Shown: positions 1 through 9,908, counted from the stretch's first letter. The stretch: DNA of 64,000 bases from Chryseobacterium vaccae (GCF_009602705.1 NZ_VSWH01000001.1:1054001-1118000), one strand, 5' to 3'. Made by a program: numbers and translations. Notes: a model not told the origin generated them from the letters alone.

Positions 1-1
1 G

Positions 2-2119
2 ACCGTAGAATTTATACAGAAGCAGCTCAATATTTCTGAAAAGAGCATCAACAATACATTACAATTATTAGCAGAAGACTGCACCATTCCTTTTATTTCA
101 CGGTACCGGAAGGATAAAACCGGGAATCTGGATGAAATACAGATTGAGCAGATTGCAAAGATCAGTAAACAGTTTGATGAGATTATAAAGAGAAAAGAAT
201 CTATTTTAAAATCTATTGAGGAACAGAATGCTTTAACGCCTGAGCTTCGTCAAAGGATTGAAGAGAGCTATGATCTACAGGAGCTGGAAGATTTATACCT
301 GCCTTTCAAAAAACGGAAGAAAACCAAAGCAGATGCTGCTAAAGAAAAAGGATTGGAACCTTTAGCCAAAATCATCATGAGTCAGAAAAACAATGATGTT
401 CTGTTTCTGGCTTCAAAATATATCAACAATGAAGTTTCGTCTGAGGAAGAGGCTCTTCAGGGCGCCAGAGATATCATGGCAGAATGGATTAATGAAAATA
501 TGTACGTCCGTAAGAATCTCCGCCGGATCTTTCAGCGTAAGGCTGTAGTAACCTCTAAAGTGGTAAAAGCCAAAAAGGATGAGGAAGAAGCCCAAAAGTT
601 TTCGCAATATTTTGAATGGGAAGAAAACCTTGGCAGAACTCCTTCCCATCGACTTCTGGCTATGTTAAGAGCCGAAGCAGAGGGTTTTGTGAAAACAAAC
701 GTCAGCATTGACAAAGAAGAAGCCATCGATTTCATTGAAAAAGCAATTATCAAATCCAATAACGAAAGTTCTGAGCAGATTGCTCTTGCTGTAAAAGACA
801 GCTATAAAAGACTTTTAGAACCTGCTATTTCCAATGAAGCATTGCAGGAGGCTAAGGAAAAAGCTGATCAGAAAGCCATTCAGATCTTTTCTGAAAATTT
901 AAGTCAGTTACTTTTAGCACCGCCTTTGGGAGAAAAAAGAATTCTGGCTATTGATCCCGGTTACAGAAGCGGATGTAAAGTCGTTTGTCTGGATGAAAAA
1001 GGAGATCTCCTCCACAATGAAACCCTCTACCCTCACGCTCCGCAGAATGAAAGCGGAATGGCCATGAAAAAGATCCGTTCTATGGTGAATGCTTACAACA
1101 TTGAAGCCATTTCCATCGGAAACGGAACAGCAAGCCGTGAAACAGAGTTCTTTATTAAAAAAATCGCTTTTGACAGGCCGCTACAGGTTTTTGTAGTTTC
1201 GGAAGCCGGAGCATCTGTTTATTCGGCCAGTAAAATTGCAAGGGATGAATTTCCAACCTATGATGTGACGGTGCGTGGCGCTGTTTCCATCGGAAGAAGA
1301 CTTTCCGATCCTTTGGCAGAACTGGTAAAAATTGATGCAAAATCCATTGGTGTTGGCCAATATCAGCATGATGTAGACCAAACCCAATTGAAGAGCGAAC
1401 TGGATTCCACGGTAATGAAATGTGTAAACTCTGTGGGTATTAATTTAAACACAGCCAGCAAATCGCTATTAAGCTATGTTTCCGGAATCGGAGAAAAAAT
1501 GGCTGAAAATATCGTTACTTACCGCGCTGAAAACGGAGCTTTTGAAGACCGGAAGCAGCTTAAAAAAGTACCAAGACTTGGAGAAAAAGCTTTTCAGCAG
1601 GCCGCTGCATTTGTCAGAATATCCAATGCTAAAAACCCTCTGGACAATTCTGCCGTACACCCTGAAGCGTATGGAATTGTAGAAAAAATGGCTAAAGATC
1701 TCGGTATTAAAACCAATGAACTGATTGCCAATAAAGAAAAAATTGCTTTGGTAAAACCAGAAAACTATATTACCGGAGAAATCGGAATTTTAAGTATTAA
1801 AGACATCCTGAAAGAGCTTGAAAAACCGGGACTGGATCCACGAAAAGCAGCTAAGGTTTTTGAGTTTGATCCAAATGTAAAAAGCATTAAAGATTTAAAA
1901 ACAGGAATGATCCTTCCGGGGATCGTCAACAATATTACAGCATTCGGATGTTTTGTAGACCTTGGAATCAAAGAAAGCGGACTGGTTCATATCTCCCAGC
2001 TGAAAGACGGCTTTGTATCTGATGTAAACGAAGTGGTGAAACTTCACCAGCATGTAAAGGTAAAAGTAACGGAAGTGGATGAAGCGAGAAAAAGAGTTCA
2101 GTTAAGCATGATTTTGTAG
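2..2119 (+). CDS. tex: Tex family RNA-binding transcription accessory protein (5' partial)
   Basis: The reading frame is open from the first bases of the window, so the start codon lies a few codons upstream; 705 residues are visible. Order of parts: helical Tex N-terminal region; a YqgF/RNase H-like core opening with ILAIDPGYRSG near base 940; a helix-hairpin-helix region (SYVSGIGEKMAENIV) near 1470-1530; and a C-terminal S1 RNA-binding domain (GMILPGIVNNITAFGCFVDL) from about 1905. Tex proteins bind nucleic acid and are linked to transcription and RNA metabolism. The TTG at 353 is internal, because clear Tex sequence precedes it. It is followed on the same strand by a HAD phosphatase after about 50 bases. 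The family call is secure; the exact role here is not shown by the sequence. Confidence 0.95.
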   Translation, partial: TVEFIQKQLNISEKSINNTLQLLAEDCTIPFISRYRKDKTGNLDEIQIEQIAKISKQFDEIIKRKESILKSIEEQNALTPELRQRIEESYDLQELEDLYLPFKKRKKTKADAAKEKGLEPLAKIIMSQKNNDVLFLASKYINNEVSSEEEALQGARDIMAEWINENMYVRKNLRRIFQRKAVVTSKVVKAKKDEEEAQKFSQYFEWEENLGRTPSHRLLAMLRAEAEGFVKTNVSIDKEEAIDFIEKAIIKSNNESSEQIALAVKDSYKRLLEPAISNEALQEAKEKADQKAIQIFSENLSQLLLAPPLGEKRILAIDPGYRSGCKVVCLDEKGDLLHNETLYPHAPQNESGMAMKKIRSMVNAYNIEAISIGNGTASRETEFFIKKIAFDRPLQVFVVSEAGASVYSASKIARDEFPTYDVTVRGAVSIGRRLSDPLAELVKIDAKSIGVGQYQHDVDQTQLKSELDSTVMKCVNSVGINLNTASKSLLSYVSGIGEKMAENIVTYRAENGAFEDRKQLKKVPRLGEKAFQQAAAFVRISNAKNPLDNSAVHPEAYGIVEKMAKDLGIKTNELIANKEKIALVKPENYITGEIGILSIKDILKELEKPGLDPRKAAKVFEFDPNVKSIKDLKTGMILPGIVNNITAFGCFVDLGIKESGLVHISQLKDGFVSDVNEVVKLHQHVKVKVTEVDEARKRVQLSMIL

Positions 2120-2144
2120 TTTTTATCGCATTAATCATGATTAA

Positions 2145-2804
<660 letters not shown>

Positions 2805-2832
2805 CAAATTGAAAAACTATTCAGGGAGCTCC

Positions 2833-3399
2833 ATGAAAATATCAGAAACTAAAGAAAAAAAGATCATTCACAGACCCACCCGTTATTTTGACGAACAGGG
2901 TAACAGAATCTATAATTCTTTTGAATATGATCTTCCTTACAACCCTTCTTATAAAGACAGTGAACGGAAAAGGGTTTTTGCCAAGCTCATTGATATGCTC
3001 CCCTTCTTTCTCATCTTCCTTATCATAGGTAAAGAGATTGCTATAGTAAGTTTCATATATTCTATTCCCTGTGTAATTATCTTTGGAGCAATATCTGAAA
3101 CCTATTGGAGGACTACCTTAGGAAAAAAGGTATTTAAAATGAAAGTGATTGATGACTTTGGGAATTATCCCAGATTTTTAAAGTCATTGAGCAGGAATTT
3201 TTTATGCCTTATCAATTTCTTTCCCGTCTTTACAGATTATATTCCACCAGCTCATCATACCTGGGAAGCAGAAGGTACCCGTATGAATTTCAGCATGCAC
3301 CTCAATAATACAATCTGCAAAACCTATATCGTTCAGGAGAGTAGAATCAAGGAAATAAAAGCAATGCTTCAACAGAAAAACATCAAAACGGCGCATTGA
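2833..3399 (+). CDS. RDD family membrane protein
   Basis: About 188 aa. A charged cytosolic N-terminus is followed by ERKRVFAKLIDMLPFFLIF, where the conserved Arg and Asp of the RDD domain sit at the start of the first membrane helix. A second hydrophobic helix runs through IVSFIYSIPCVIIFGAI, and the typical RDD segment TLGKKVFKMKVID comes next. RDD proteins are integral inner-membrane proteins of mostly unknown function. I chose ATG 2833 because a purine-rich AGGGAG lies just upstream; an in-frame TTG at 2809 would add eight residues. The gene follows the HAD gene by about 28 bases and ends before a strong bidirectional terminator. Confidence 0.75.
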   Translation: MKISETKEKKIIHRPTRYFDEQGNRIYNSFEYDLPYNPSYKDSERKRVFAKLIDMLPFFLIFLIIGKEIAIVSFIYSIPCVIIFGAISETYWRTTLGKKVFKMKVIDDFGNYPRFLKSLSRNFLCLINFFPVFTDYIPPAHHTWEAEGTRMNFSMHLNNTICKTYIVQESRIKEIKAMLQQKNIKTAH

Positions 3400-3430
3400 A
3401 CAGTACAATATTTCTCAATTAAAAAAAACG

Positions 3431-3466
3431 AAAAAGACTGTCTCTCCAATAGAAACAGTCTTTTTT
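3431..3466. terminator. Bidirectional intrinsic terminator
   Basis: An 11-bp perfect stem (AAAAAGACTGT paired with ACAGTCTTTTT) has a 13-nt loop and an A tract on one side and a T tract on the other. It lies between the convergent RDD gene and the M28 peptidase gene and can serve both. Confidence 0.85.
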
Positions 3467-3559
3467 GTCTATCATTTAATTTTCAGATACCTTTAACGGA
3501 AAACAAGGAATAAGTTTCATTGATCAGGAAACTCCAGCACCCCGACTTTTCTATTCCAA

Positions 3560-5131
3560 TTATTTATAATCTTTAGAATCTCTTCTCGGTTCTTTTGCTT
3601 CCGGCCATTTCATTGTTTCACCTTTGTCATCCTGCGGCATTACCCTTTTCTCTCTGTTGGAAAACTCAGGATCTTCAGAAGCCATATAAGCCAATGCAGC
3701 GGTAAGAACTACATTATTTTTCACCTCATCAAAAACAATTTTATCATAGGTATCTTTTGTGGTATGCCATGTATATCCGAAATACCCCCAGTTCAGAGAG
3801 CCTAAAGAAATTCCCGGCACTCCTGCTGCTACGAATGAAGCATGATCGGAACCTCCGCCACCAGGCATTCCCGGGAAATCAGTTTTAATATGTCCTCTTA
3901 CTGATTTTGGCACTCCGTCAAGCCATCTTCCGATATAGTCGTAGGCTTTCACAAACCCCTGCCCGCTGATGTTAACCACACGTCCCGTTCCGTTATCCTG
4001 GTTGAAAGCAGCCTGCACTCCTTTTATAATCTGAGGGTTATCGGCTACAAAACCTCTGGAACCGTTCAGTCCCTGCTCTTCGCTCCCCCAAAGTCCGATA
4101 ACGATTGTTCTTTTGTTGTTCGGGTAATATTTTTTCAGAAGCCTCATCGCTTCAAGCATCGTAATGGTTCCCGTTCCGTTGTCAGTTGCTCCCTGTGCCC
4201 CATCCCATGAATCAAGGTGGGCAGAAAGGATTACATATTCATCCGGCTTTTCTTTTCCTTTAATCATCCCGATGGTATTGAAGTTTTTGGCATCAGGAAG
4301 TATTTTAGACTGGGCATCAATTTTAATTTTAGGCTTTGCTCCTTTTTCAGCCATTCTGTACAGCATTCCATAATCTTCCACATCAATATCAATCATTGGA
4401 ATTTTTGTAGTCTTGGCCCCGAAAATCCGGTTTGCCCCCATGATGCCTGTCCAGTTTGAAATCACAATTCCTGCGGCTCCTGCTTTTTCCAGAGCTTCCG
4501 GAAGCGTATTATTATCGTAGCCTATATTTTTTACATAGGCGTTAAAATCCTTTGTTGCCTGTTCTTTTTCTGCTTTAAGCTTTTCATAAAGTTCAGGAGT
4601 TGCAAATTCTTTTATCTGTTCATCTGAACGTCCGATTTTCTGATACTGGGCAATCAGTACTATTTTTCCTTTTACAGAAGACAACCATTGATCAAATTCA
4701 GCTTTGGAGGCTGCTTTTGGAAGAATAATTACTTCTGCTTCCACTGCTTTTTTAGTCGCCGGACTCCACGCCAGCTGTGTTGCAGACAGTGATTTTATCC
4801 GCGGGTACACCATATCTACATGGGTAGTACCTCTCTGCCATCCTTTCCAGGTTCCAAACTGCTGCAGGTTAGCTTCTATCCCCCATGATTTGAGCTTTTC
4901 TGCTGACCACTCGTTGGCGGCAAGCATTTCGGGAGTTCCTACAAGGCGTGGACCAATGCCATCCAATAGCTCATAAGCCAGATTTTCCAGCTGAGAATTG
5001 CTGTTTACTTCATCTACAAAACTTTTTACTATGGGATTAAGTTTTTCTTTCGAATCTACCTTGATCTGAGCCCACGAGAACTGGGCTGCCAGCACAACTG
5101 CCGGCACTGCAAAAAATCTATTTATCTTCAT
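3560..5131 (-). CDS. Secreted M28 family zinc metallopeptidase with PA domain
   Basis: A 523-aa exported enzyme. The N-terminus is a Sec signal peptide (MKINRFFAVP then AVVLAAQFSWAQ), which is why I start at 5131 rather than at the longer upstream frame. Residues about 155-260 form a protease-associated (PA) insert. The catalytic M28 domain follows, with the expected two-zinc ligands: H305 (SAHLDSWD), D317 (ATDNGTG), the E351/E352 pair (WGSEEQG), D379 (NQDNG) and H456 (TWHTTKD). GGGGSDHASF is also characteristic. This layout matches carboxypeptidase Q/aminopeptidase-like enzymes, which act on small peptides outside the cytoplasm. It is probably monocistronic and ends at the shared terminator. 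Confidence 0.92.
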   Translation of the reverse strand: MKINRFFAVPAVVLAAQFSWAQIKVDSKEKLNPIVKSFVDEVNSNSQLENLAYELLDGIGPRLVGTPEMLAANEWSAEKLKSWGIEANLQQFGTWKGWQRGTTHVDMVYPRIKSLSATQLAWSPATKKAVEAEVIILPKAASKAEFDQWLSSVKGKIVLIAQYQKIGRSDEQIKEFATPELYEKLKAEKEQATKDFNAYVKNIGYDNNTLPEALEKAGAAGIVISNWTGIMGANRIFGAKTTKIPMIDIDVEDYGMLYRMAEKGAKPKIKIDAQSKILPDAKNFNTIGMIKGKEKPDEYVILSAHLDSWDGAQGATDNGTGTITMLEAMRLLKKYYPNNKRTIVIGLWGSEEQGLNGSRGFVADNPQIIKGVQAAFNQDNGTGRVVNISGQGFVKAYDYIGRWLDGVPKSVRGHIKTDFPGMPGGGGSDHASFVAAGVPGISLGSLNWGYFGYTWHTTKDTYDKIVFDEVKNNVVLTAALAYMASEDPEFSNREKRVMPQDDKGETMKWPEAKEPRRDSKDYK

Positions 5132-5551
5132 AACCTTTATTGATTGCTTAAAGATAAAGGAATTTAGGGAGATAATGAAAGCAAAAAAGCCGATATGAGG
5201 CGATTTATACAAAAAAAGAAATCTTTAACACTAACCAAACAATACCCATTCAGAAAAATCTGCGAAATCTGTGCGATCTGCGGGAAACAAAAAAATAGTT
5301 TATCAAACTGGGGATTTTTTTGTTGGAAAACGCAATAGACACAAGGGTTTAAACCATTATAACGCTTTTAAGGCGCAAGAAAACCAAAGGTTTACAGCTA
5401 TTTTCACACCGATTCTTCCTTTACTGAATGTTAATGCTCTTGCCGTTATTAGGGTTAAACCAACAACGATCCATTCAAAAAAAATCTGTAGAAGAAAAAA
5501 GCATAAAAAAGACCGCCCAACCGGACGGTCCCATTGTAATAAAATAAGAAT
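5132..5551. repeat. Gene-free gap holding a dispersed intergenic repeat
   Basis: No gene is supported here. Bases 5255-5286 carry short alternating runs of the AATCTGCG / ATCTGTGCG type. Bases 5322-5396 form a 75-bp core that recurs almost exactly, on the opposite strand, at 28028-28102 with about five mismatches in the first 72 bases. Weaker relatives lie at 7225-7254 and 55872-55930. Open frames that cross this core are chance readings of the repeat. Confidence 0.75.
5504..5530 (-). terminator. Intrinsic terminator after the carboxypeptidase-regulatory-like gene
   Basis: The stem GACCGCCC / GGACGGTC has one mismatch and a 4-nt loop at 5511-5530. It is followed on the minus strand by a run of T, 22 bases past the stop codon of the upstream gene. 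Confidence 0.8.
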
Positions 5552-6700
5552 TTATTTTCCGTTAATAAAAGCCTGCTCCTCCTCAGACAGAAGAATCGTT
5601 CCGTCCTTTTCTTCTTTTACAGGGACATTTTCCCAGATATTTTTACTAAAATCTACCTTTGAAGAAAGCCCCCTATCATTGGATTTTGCGAAGGTATTAT
5701 AAATCACCTCCCTGCTGAATTTACGTTCGTGTTTTTCCCCGTCATAAACTGCCACATATTTATCCCCTTCCAGTTTGCATAGAGCAGGCAAATACATTCC
5801 GTCTTTTTTATAAAAATCAAAAATAAGCGAGGCATCTCCCAACTGATAATCGTACTCTCTTCCATCTGTAGTTTTTCTTTTCATCATTGGATAATGGGTC
5901 TGCAGGTAATGGGTTTCAAAATAGGTAATCGTTTTATCAGTCTTATTATATTTAAACTCTCCTTTTATCTCAATACCGGCACCGGATTTTATTTTAAAAG
6001 AAATCAGCTGTTCGTCTCCTTCTTCAAAAATCAACCTTCCTGAATATTTTGAATCTTTATTTTTTATGTGAGTCATTGTGCGGTTTAGTTCAAAATTGAA
6101 GAAATAATTCCCCATATATTCGTGGGAGAAATCATTGGTATTGGCTATGAAAACACTGTCGGATTTCATATTCCTCATGTACTTCACATTATTCAGCTGC
6201 ATCTGGAGGATTTCATCATAGTTCTTCCGGATTCCGTCCCTGAAGTTATATTCGTTGCTTTTACTCCATAACTTCGTTTCTGCAATAACCAGGAAATAAA
6301 GCTTATCATTATCTATCTTTTTTTCTTTATACACCACATCATACAGGGAAGGCTCATTATAATACCGTTTGTGGTAGTTTTTGCTTACATCCTGAAATAG
6401 TTTTTTGATATCTACATCTACAATTTTAATTTCTCCGATATCTTTATAAAGCGGCTTCAATTTTACTAAAGCACTAAAAGCTCTTACTTTTTCTTTCTGA
6501 TAGCCCGAAGCCGATATTTCAAAACTGGCAACGTCTGAATTAACGGGTGCAAATCCATCTTCATTGGTGTATATAATCTGATTACTCAGAAGAATCCTCG
6601 CATTAGGAACAGGACTTCCGGTTTCAGAGTCTACAACTTTCAATTTCTGAGCAGAAAAAATTCCGAAAAAAAAGACAAATAATAAATAAGAATGTTTCAT
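5552..6700 (-). CDS. Secreted protein with N-terminal carboxypeptidase-regulatory-like domain
   Basis: 382 aa. A signal peptide (MKHSYLLFVFFFGIFSAQ) is followed directly by a carboxypeptidase-regulatory/CnaB-like beta-sandwich (residues about 19-80: KLKVVDSETGSPVPNARILL, then a DGFAPV turn). This is the module often found at the start of Bacteroidetes outer-membrane and surface proteins. The remaining 300 residues are rich in beta strand and aromatic residues; I do not recognise a catalytic motif. It is probably periplasmic or outer-membrane associated. It stands alone, with a -7 promoter element upstream and a terminator downstream. Confidence 0.75.
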   Translation of the reverse strand: MKHSYLLFVFFFGIFSAQKLKVVDSETGSPVPNARILLSNQIIYTNEDGFAPVNSDVASFEISASGYQKEKVRAFSALVKLKPLYKDIGEIKIVDVDIKKLFQDVSKNYHKRYYNEPSLYDVVYKEKKIDNDKLYFLVIAETKLWSKSNEYNFRDGIRKNYDEILQMQLNNVKYMRNMKSDSVFIANTNDFSHEYMGNYFFNFELNRTMTHIKNKDSKYSGRLIFEEGDEQLISFKIKSGAGIEIKGEFKYNKTDKTITYFETHYLQTHYPMMKRKTTDGREYDYQLGDASLIFDFYKKDGMYLPALCKLEGDKYVAVYDGEKHERKFSREVIYNTFAKSNDRGLSSKVDFSKNIWENVPVKEEKDGTILLSEEEQAFINGK

Positions 6701-6736
6701 GGGGTTATTAGTTCATTAATTTTAAAATCAATGCCA

Positions 6737-6744
6737 CAAATATA
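6737..6744 (-). promoter_or_regulatory. Flavobacterial -7 element (TATATTTG)
   Basis: The minus strand reads TATATTTG, an exact match to TAnnTTTG, about 37 bases upstream of the ATG at 6700. No clear TTTG -33 box is seen at the usual distance. Confidence 0.45.
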
Positions 6745-6883
6745 TATGCAGAAACGGAAAAAAAAGAGTGGTTTAATACAATTTAATAGTATTTAACTTT
6801 TGGAATGTAATTTTAGTAAAAAATACTTAAAACTGGGAGATTTTAACATCTAATACAGTGAATCCTTAGAAAAATCAAGACAT

Positions 6884-6907
6884 AAAAAAACCGGCTCGAT
6901 GAGCCGG
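6884..6907 (-). terminator. Intrinsic terminator of the histone-H1-like gene
   Basis: A perfect 7-bp GC-rich stem CCGGCTC / GAGCCGG with a 3-nt loop (6891-6907) is followed on the minus strand by a run of seven T, just beyond the stop codon at 6919. Confidence 0.9.
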
Positions 6908-6918
6908 CTGGAACTGAA

Positions 6919-7095
6919 CTATTTTTTAGCTTCTTCTACAGAAACTTTTCTGAATTCTTTGAACAGTTTGCTAAGTTCTAAAGCTGATTTACGAGCTCTT
7001 GTACCTGCAGCTTTGTTTCCTTTTTCTGCTTGTTGGTTAGCCTCTGTTGCGAACGCTTCAAATTCTGCGTTGATTTTTTCAATTAGTTCTTTCAT
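6919..7095 (-). CDS. Small histone-H1-like DNA-binding protein
   Basis: A 58-aa protein beginning MKELIEKINAEFEAFA and ending SVEEAKK. It is helical and strongly charged, with a central basic stretch AGTRARKSALELSK. It matches the short Hc1/histone H1-like proteins common in Flavobacteriia, which are thought to bind DNA or help shape the nucleoid. The gene sits between a -7 element 20 bases upstream of its ATG and a strong terminator 11 bases after its stop, so it is a self-contained transcription unit, as expected for an abundant small protein. The opposite strand also has an open frame here, but it has no such signals. Confidence 0.85.
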   Translation of the reverse strand: MKELIEKINAEFEAFATEANQQAEKGNKAAGTRARKSALELSKLFKEFRKVSVEEAKK

Positions 7096-7115
7096 TATTT
7101 TTAAAATTTAGGCTG

Positions 7116-7123
7116 CAAATATA
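7116..7123 (-). promoter_or_regulatory. Flavobacterial -7 element for the histone-H1-like gene
   Basis: The minus strand reads TATATTTG (TAnnTTTG) 20 bases upstream of the ATG, which implies a leader of only about 12-15 nt. The -33 box is not evident. Confidence 0.5.
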
Positions 7124-7668
7124 GGTTTTATGGTGATTCCAGCCTAACTGAAGATAAAAAAAATGAGGTTAATTCATCAAAATTCTATGTTTTTATCGAA
7201 ATTCTTCTTGTTGCACACCCTGAATGTTGGAAAAACGCAACGGCACAAGGCTTTTTTGGATATTGAAACGCATAATAGGACAAAAGAAATTCTCTACAGG
7301 TCATGGATGCTTTTGAGTGTTTTTTTGCTAAAGGGTGCAAGAATTTTAATGATTAAAATATTTTAGGGCGCCAGCAGGTTTTGGAGCTATGATTAACAGC
7401 CGAAGACCAGCAAGTTGATTCTACACTTAGCTTCCTTAAAAATATGCATAAAGAATCTGGAACTTTGCGCTCCAAAAAAAGCATCAATACCAATAGATTT
7501 GCCACAGATCTCTCAGATGACACAGATGTTTTGAACGTTTTTTCGCTCGCAGATTTTGCAGATTTTTTTGAATACGCTTTTTTGGTTATTTAAAATCGGT
7601 GAAAGAACATAATAAAATATTTTAAAGCGTGATTATCAAAAGACAACCAACCTTTTGACCATTTTAAC
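7124..7668. repeat. Gene-free gap with degenerate intergenic repeats
   Basis: No gene is supported in this stretch of roughly 550 bases. Bases 7225-7254 resemble the core repeat seen at 5322 and 28028 (GTTGGAAAAACGCAACGGC). Bases 7420-7440 (GTTGATTCTACACTTAGC) have an inverted relative near 55795-55815. Bases 7499-7570 carry the CACAGATCTCTCAGATGACA / GCAGATTTTGCAGATTT type of repeat also seen near 27866 and 61650. Confidence 0.6.
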
Positions 7669-7676
7669 TACATTTG
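7669..7676 (+). promoter_or_regulatory. Flavobacterial -7 element (TACATTTG)
   Basis: An exact TAnnTTTG match 16 bases upstream of the ATG at 7693. A TTTTG lies at 7653, closer than the usual -33 spacing. Confidence 0.45.
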
Positions 7677-7692
7677 AAAAAACAGTTAACCG

Positions 7693-9177
7693 ATGATCCA
7701 GAAATTATTTTTACTACTTCTTATTCTACCATTGTCTGTATATGCTCAAAATAAAATCAGCTATAAAGTGTATTATGGCAAAAATGCAGAGCAGGATGGT
7801 TTAAAAGTACAGGTAGATTATACCGGAAAAAACTCTTCACAAGTTACCGATTTCTATTACAGCAATGAAAACTGGGGTGAAAAAGACCTTTTTAAATGCC
7901 TAATCCTGCGCCAGGAAGACAATCCTGAGATCCGATTTGAGATGCAGCCGGAAAAAGATTTGGTCAAAATTCACCATAAAAACAGTAAAAAAGTTTCTTT
8001 TACCTATAGAATCAAACAGGATTTTGAAGATCCCAACCATCGTATTTTCAACCGCCCAAGGATCAAAAACCATTTTTTTCATGTTCTTGGGAAGAACTTA
8101 TTCGTTGTTCCGAAATCTTTCACGGAGATGCCTGATGATCAAAAGTTTGAATTTTCTGTTGAGTGGATTGGTTTTCCTGCAGATTTTAAGATTCACAATA
8201 CTTTTGCCAGCCAGGTTCGTCAACAAAAGATCAAGACCGTGTTATGGGAAGGTTTTTACAATTCCCTTTTTGTAGGTGGTGATTACAGAATCTATGATTT
8301 TAAAGTTCATGATCAACCTGTATATTTTGCTGTCCGGGATGAATGGAATAACGGGTTTTCTGATGATTTTCTGTTTTCAAATCTGAAAAAAGCGGTACAG
8401 TCTCAGCGTGATTTCTGGAAAGATTATGACCAGGATTATTTTACTGTAATTATGAGTCCTACCGTCTCCCGGAAAGACAGCACATTTAAAGGATACAGTA
8501 CTACCGGATCGGCCATAAAAAATGCGTTTATGATCCAGGGAACAAATAATCCCTTCAATAATAGAAACAGTTATCTTTATCTTCTCCATCATGAAATGAT
8601 GCATGACTGGATTGGAACTACCATCAAAAACAAGCATGAAGAGCTTAACTACTGGTTCAGTGAAGGGTTCACAGATTATTACACCTATAAAAACAGGCTG
8701 AGAATCAAAGATATTTCATTGGATGAATGGATGAAGCTGTTTAATGAAGAAGTAATTAAAAACCACTGGAAAAACCCACAGCGAAACATTATGAATTATA
8801 CCATCAAAGATGATTTCTGGAAAAGCCGTGATATAGAAAAAGTTCCCTACAGGCGTGGAGCTATCTTCGCTTTCTGGCTGGATAACCAGATCCTGATGAA
8901 AAGTAATTATAAAAAATCGCTGGATGATCTGATGCAGGAACTGCTGAAAACCTGTAAAGAGAAAAACCTGAAGTTTACGGATGAACTTCTTTTGGACCTG
9001 GCTCAGAAATACCTGGATAAAGACATTTCTTACTTTTTCCAGAAACATATCCTCAGCGGAGCAGATATAGATCTTGTGAATGAGAAATGGATCAACGGTC
9101 TGCAGTTTAAAACAATAGACAATATCCCGCAGATACAGGCGGATAAAAATGTTGAGTCTAAATATATTTTACGTTGA
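7693..9177 (+). CDS. Secreted gluzincin metallopeptidase, M1/M61-like
   Basis: 494 aa with a signal peptide (MIQKLFLLLLILPLSVYAQ). An N-terminal beta-rich half precedes a catalytic region with HEMMH at residues 300-304 (two zinc His and the catalytic Glu), and the third ligand Glu324 in WFSEGFTDYY, 20 residues later. This HExxH-plus-downstream-Glu arrangement, with a helical C-terminus, fits M1 or M61 peptidases. The length and lack of an obvious PDZ domain resemble shortened M61-like proteins of Bacteroidetes. It should act in the periplasm or outside the cell; its substrate is unknown. It stands alone, with a terminator at 9179. Confidence 0.88.
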   Translation: MIQKLFLLLLILPLSVYAQNKISYKVYYGKNAEQDGLKVQVDYTGKNSSQVTDFYYSNENWGEKDLFKCLILRQEDNPEIRFEMQPEKDLVKIHHKNSKKVSFTYRIKQDFEDPNHRIFNRPRIKNHFFHVLGKNLFVVPKSFTEMPDDQKFEFSVEWIGFPADFKIHNTFASQVRQQKIKTVLWEGFYNSLFVGGDYRIYDFKVHDQPVYFAVRDEWNNGFSDDFLFSNLKKAVQSQRDFWKDYDQDYFTVIMSPTVSRKDSTFKGYSTTGSAIKNAFMIQGTNNPFNNRNSYLYLLHHEMMHDWIGTTIKNKHEELNYWFSEGFTDYYTYKNRLRIKDISLDEWMKLFNEEVIKNHWKNPQRNIMNYTIKDDFWKSRDIEKVPYRRGAIFAFWLDNQILMKSNYKKSLDDLMQELLKTCKEKNLKFTDELLLDLAQKYLDKDISYFFQKHILSGADIDLVNEKWINGLQFKTIDNIPQIQADKNVESKYILR

Positions 9178-9178
9178 A

Positions 9179-9215
9179 AGATGGAAAGCAGGCTGAAAAT
9201 TTTCCATCTCTTTTA
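9179..9215 (+). terminator. Intrinsic terminator after the gluzincin peptidase
   Basis: A perfect 9-bp stem AGATGGAAA / TTTCCATCT with a 13-nt loop is followed by CTTTT and lies directly after the stop codon. Confidence 0.7.
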
Positions 9216-9269
9216 ACTGTACCAATTAAATTTAACATAACTGTATCCCTTTTGAATGAAATAATCTTA

Positions 9270-9277
9270 TAATTTTG
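9270..9277 (+). promoter_or_regulatory. Flavobacterial -7 element (TAATTTTG)
   Basis: An exact TAnnTTTG match 14 bases upstream of the ATG at 9292. A TTTG at 9251-9254 could be a -33 box with a short 15-base spacer. Confidence 0.45.
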
Positions 9278-9291
9278 AATAAAAAAAACTC

Positions 9292-9798
9292 ATGGAGATC
9301 ATTTCAAAATTTAAAGTAGGTTCTGAAGAGGGAATTTCTGATCTTATATCCATCATTGATTCTTCGGTCTACAGTCTGCATAAAGACTTTGTTTCTGAAG
9401 AGGACATTCAAAAATACATCAAAAATGAAATAGACCCCAGAAAGATGATCAATGATCTGAATGATCTTTCCAACCAGCTGATTATGACCTATGCTGACCA
9501 GAAACCAGTTGGATACAGCATTATAAAAAGCGGTACTACATATCCCGGAATTTCTGACGGAAAAAAAGCTACAGAGATCAGTTTTATTATTCTCCCTGAA
9601 TTTAATGCTCCGGAAACAAGGCAATCCCTCTGGAAAAAATGCAGATCGGCAGTGAGCTTTACGGATGTACTATGGATCAATATGCTGGTTCATGATCCGC
9701 TTCTGGAGTTTTTAAAAGAATCCGGTTTTACAGTGGTTGCGGATTCCAAAGCAGGACCTTTTCAGCTTCCGTCCCATGTACTGACAATGGAGATTTAG
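9292..9798 (+). CDS. GNAT-like N-acetyltransferase domain protein
   Basis: 168 aa, cytosolic. The fold order looks like GNAT: an N-terminal helix region; a central strand with QLIMTYADQKPVGYSIIK (the usual position of the beta4 strand before the acetyl-CoA site); a strand ending ISFIILPEF; and a C-terminal LLEFLKESGFTVV segment typical of GNAT ends. The pyrophosphate-binding loop (Q/R-x-x-G-x-G/A) is not clear: the expected place reads NAPETRQSLWKK. It may therefore be a diverged or inactive member. The gene is monocistronic, with its own -7 element. Confidence 0.6.
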   Translation: MEIISKFKVGSEEGISDLISIIDSSVYSLHKDFVSEEDIQKYIKNEIDPRKMINDLNDLSNQLIMTYADQKPVGYSIIKSGTTYPGISDGKKATEISFIILPEFNAPETRQSLWKKCRSAVSFTDVLWINMLVHDPLLEFLKESGFTVVADSKAGPFQLPSHVLTMEI

Positions 9799-9908
9799 AG
9801 AGAATGAAAGACAGAGATCTCATGTAATGTTCTGTTCTGGGAGAAATCCATACAACAGAGTACTTTTGGTTTAAGGACTTCAACAGCTTCCCTACTCCAA
9901 CTTCTGGC

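Noticed and set aside
5271..5702. Plus-strand open frame of 143 codons overlapping the intergenic repeat and the end of the carboxypeptidase-regulatory-like gene
   Set aside because: Its first half is the dispersed repeat core read in one frame, and its second half is antisense to a well-supported gene. The same frame in the inverted repeat copy at 28007-28216 is an artefact of the shared DNA.
6899..7111. Plus-strand frame of 70 codons over the histone-H1-like gene
   Set aside because: It is the opposite strand of the 58-aa gene, which has a promoter element, a good start and a terminator.
7163..7366. Plus-strand frame of 67 codons in the gap before the gluzincin gene
   Set aside because: It crosses the degenerate repeat region, has no promoter or family resemblance, and ends in low-complexity sequence.
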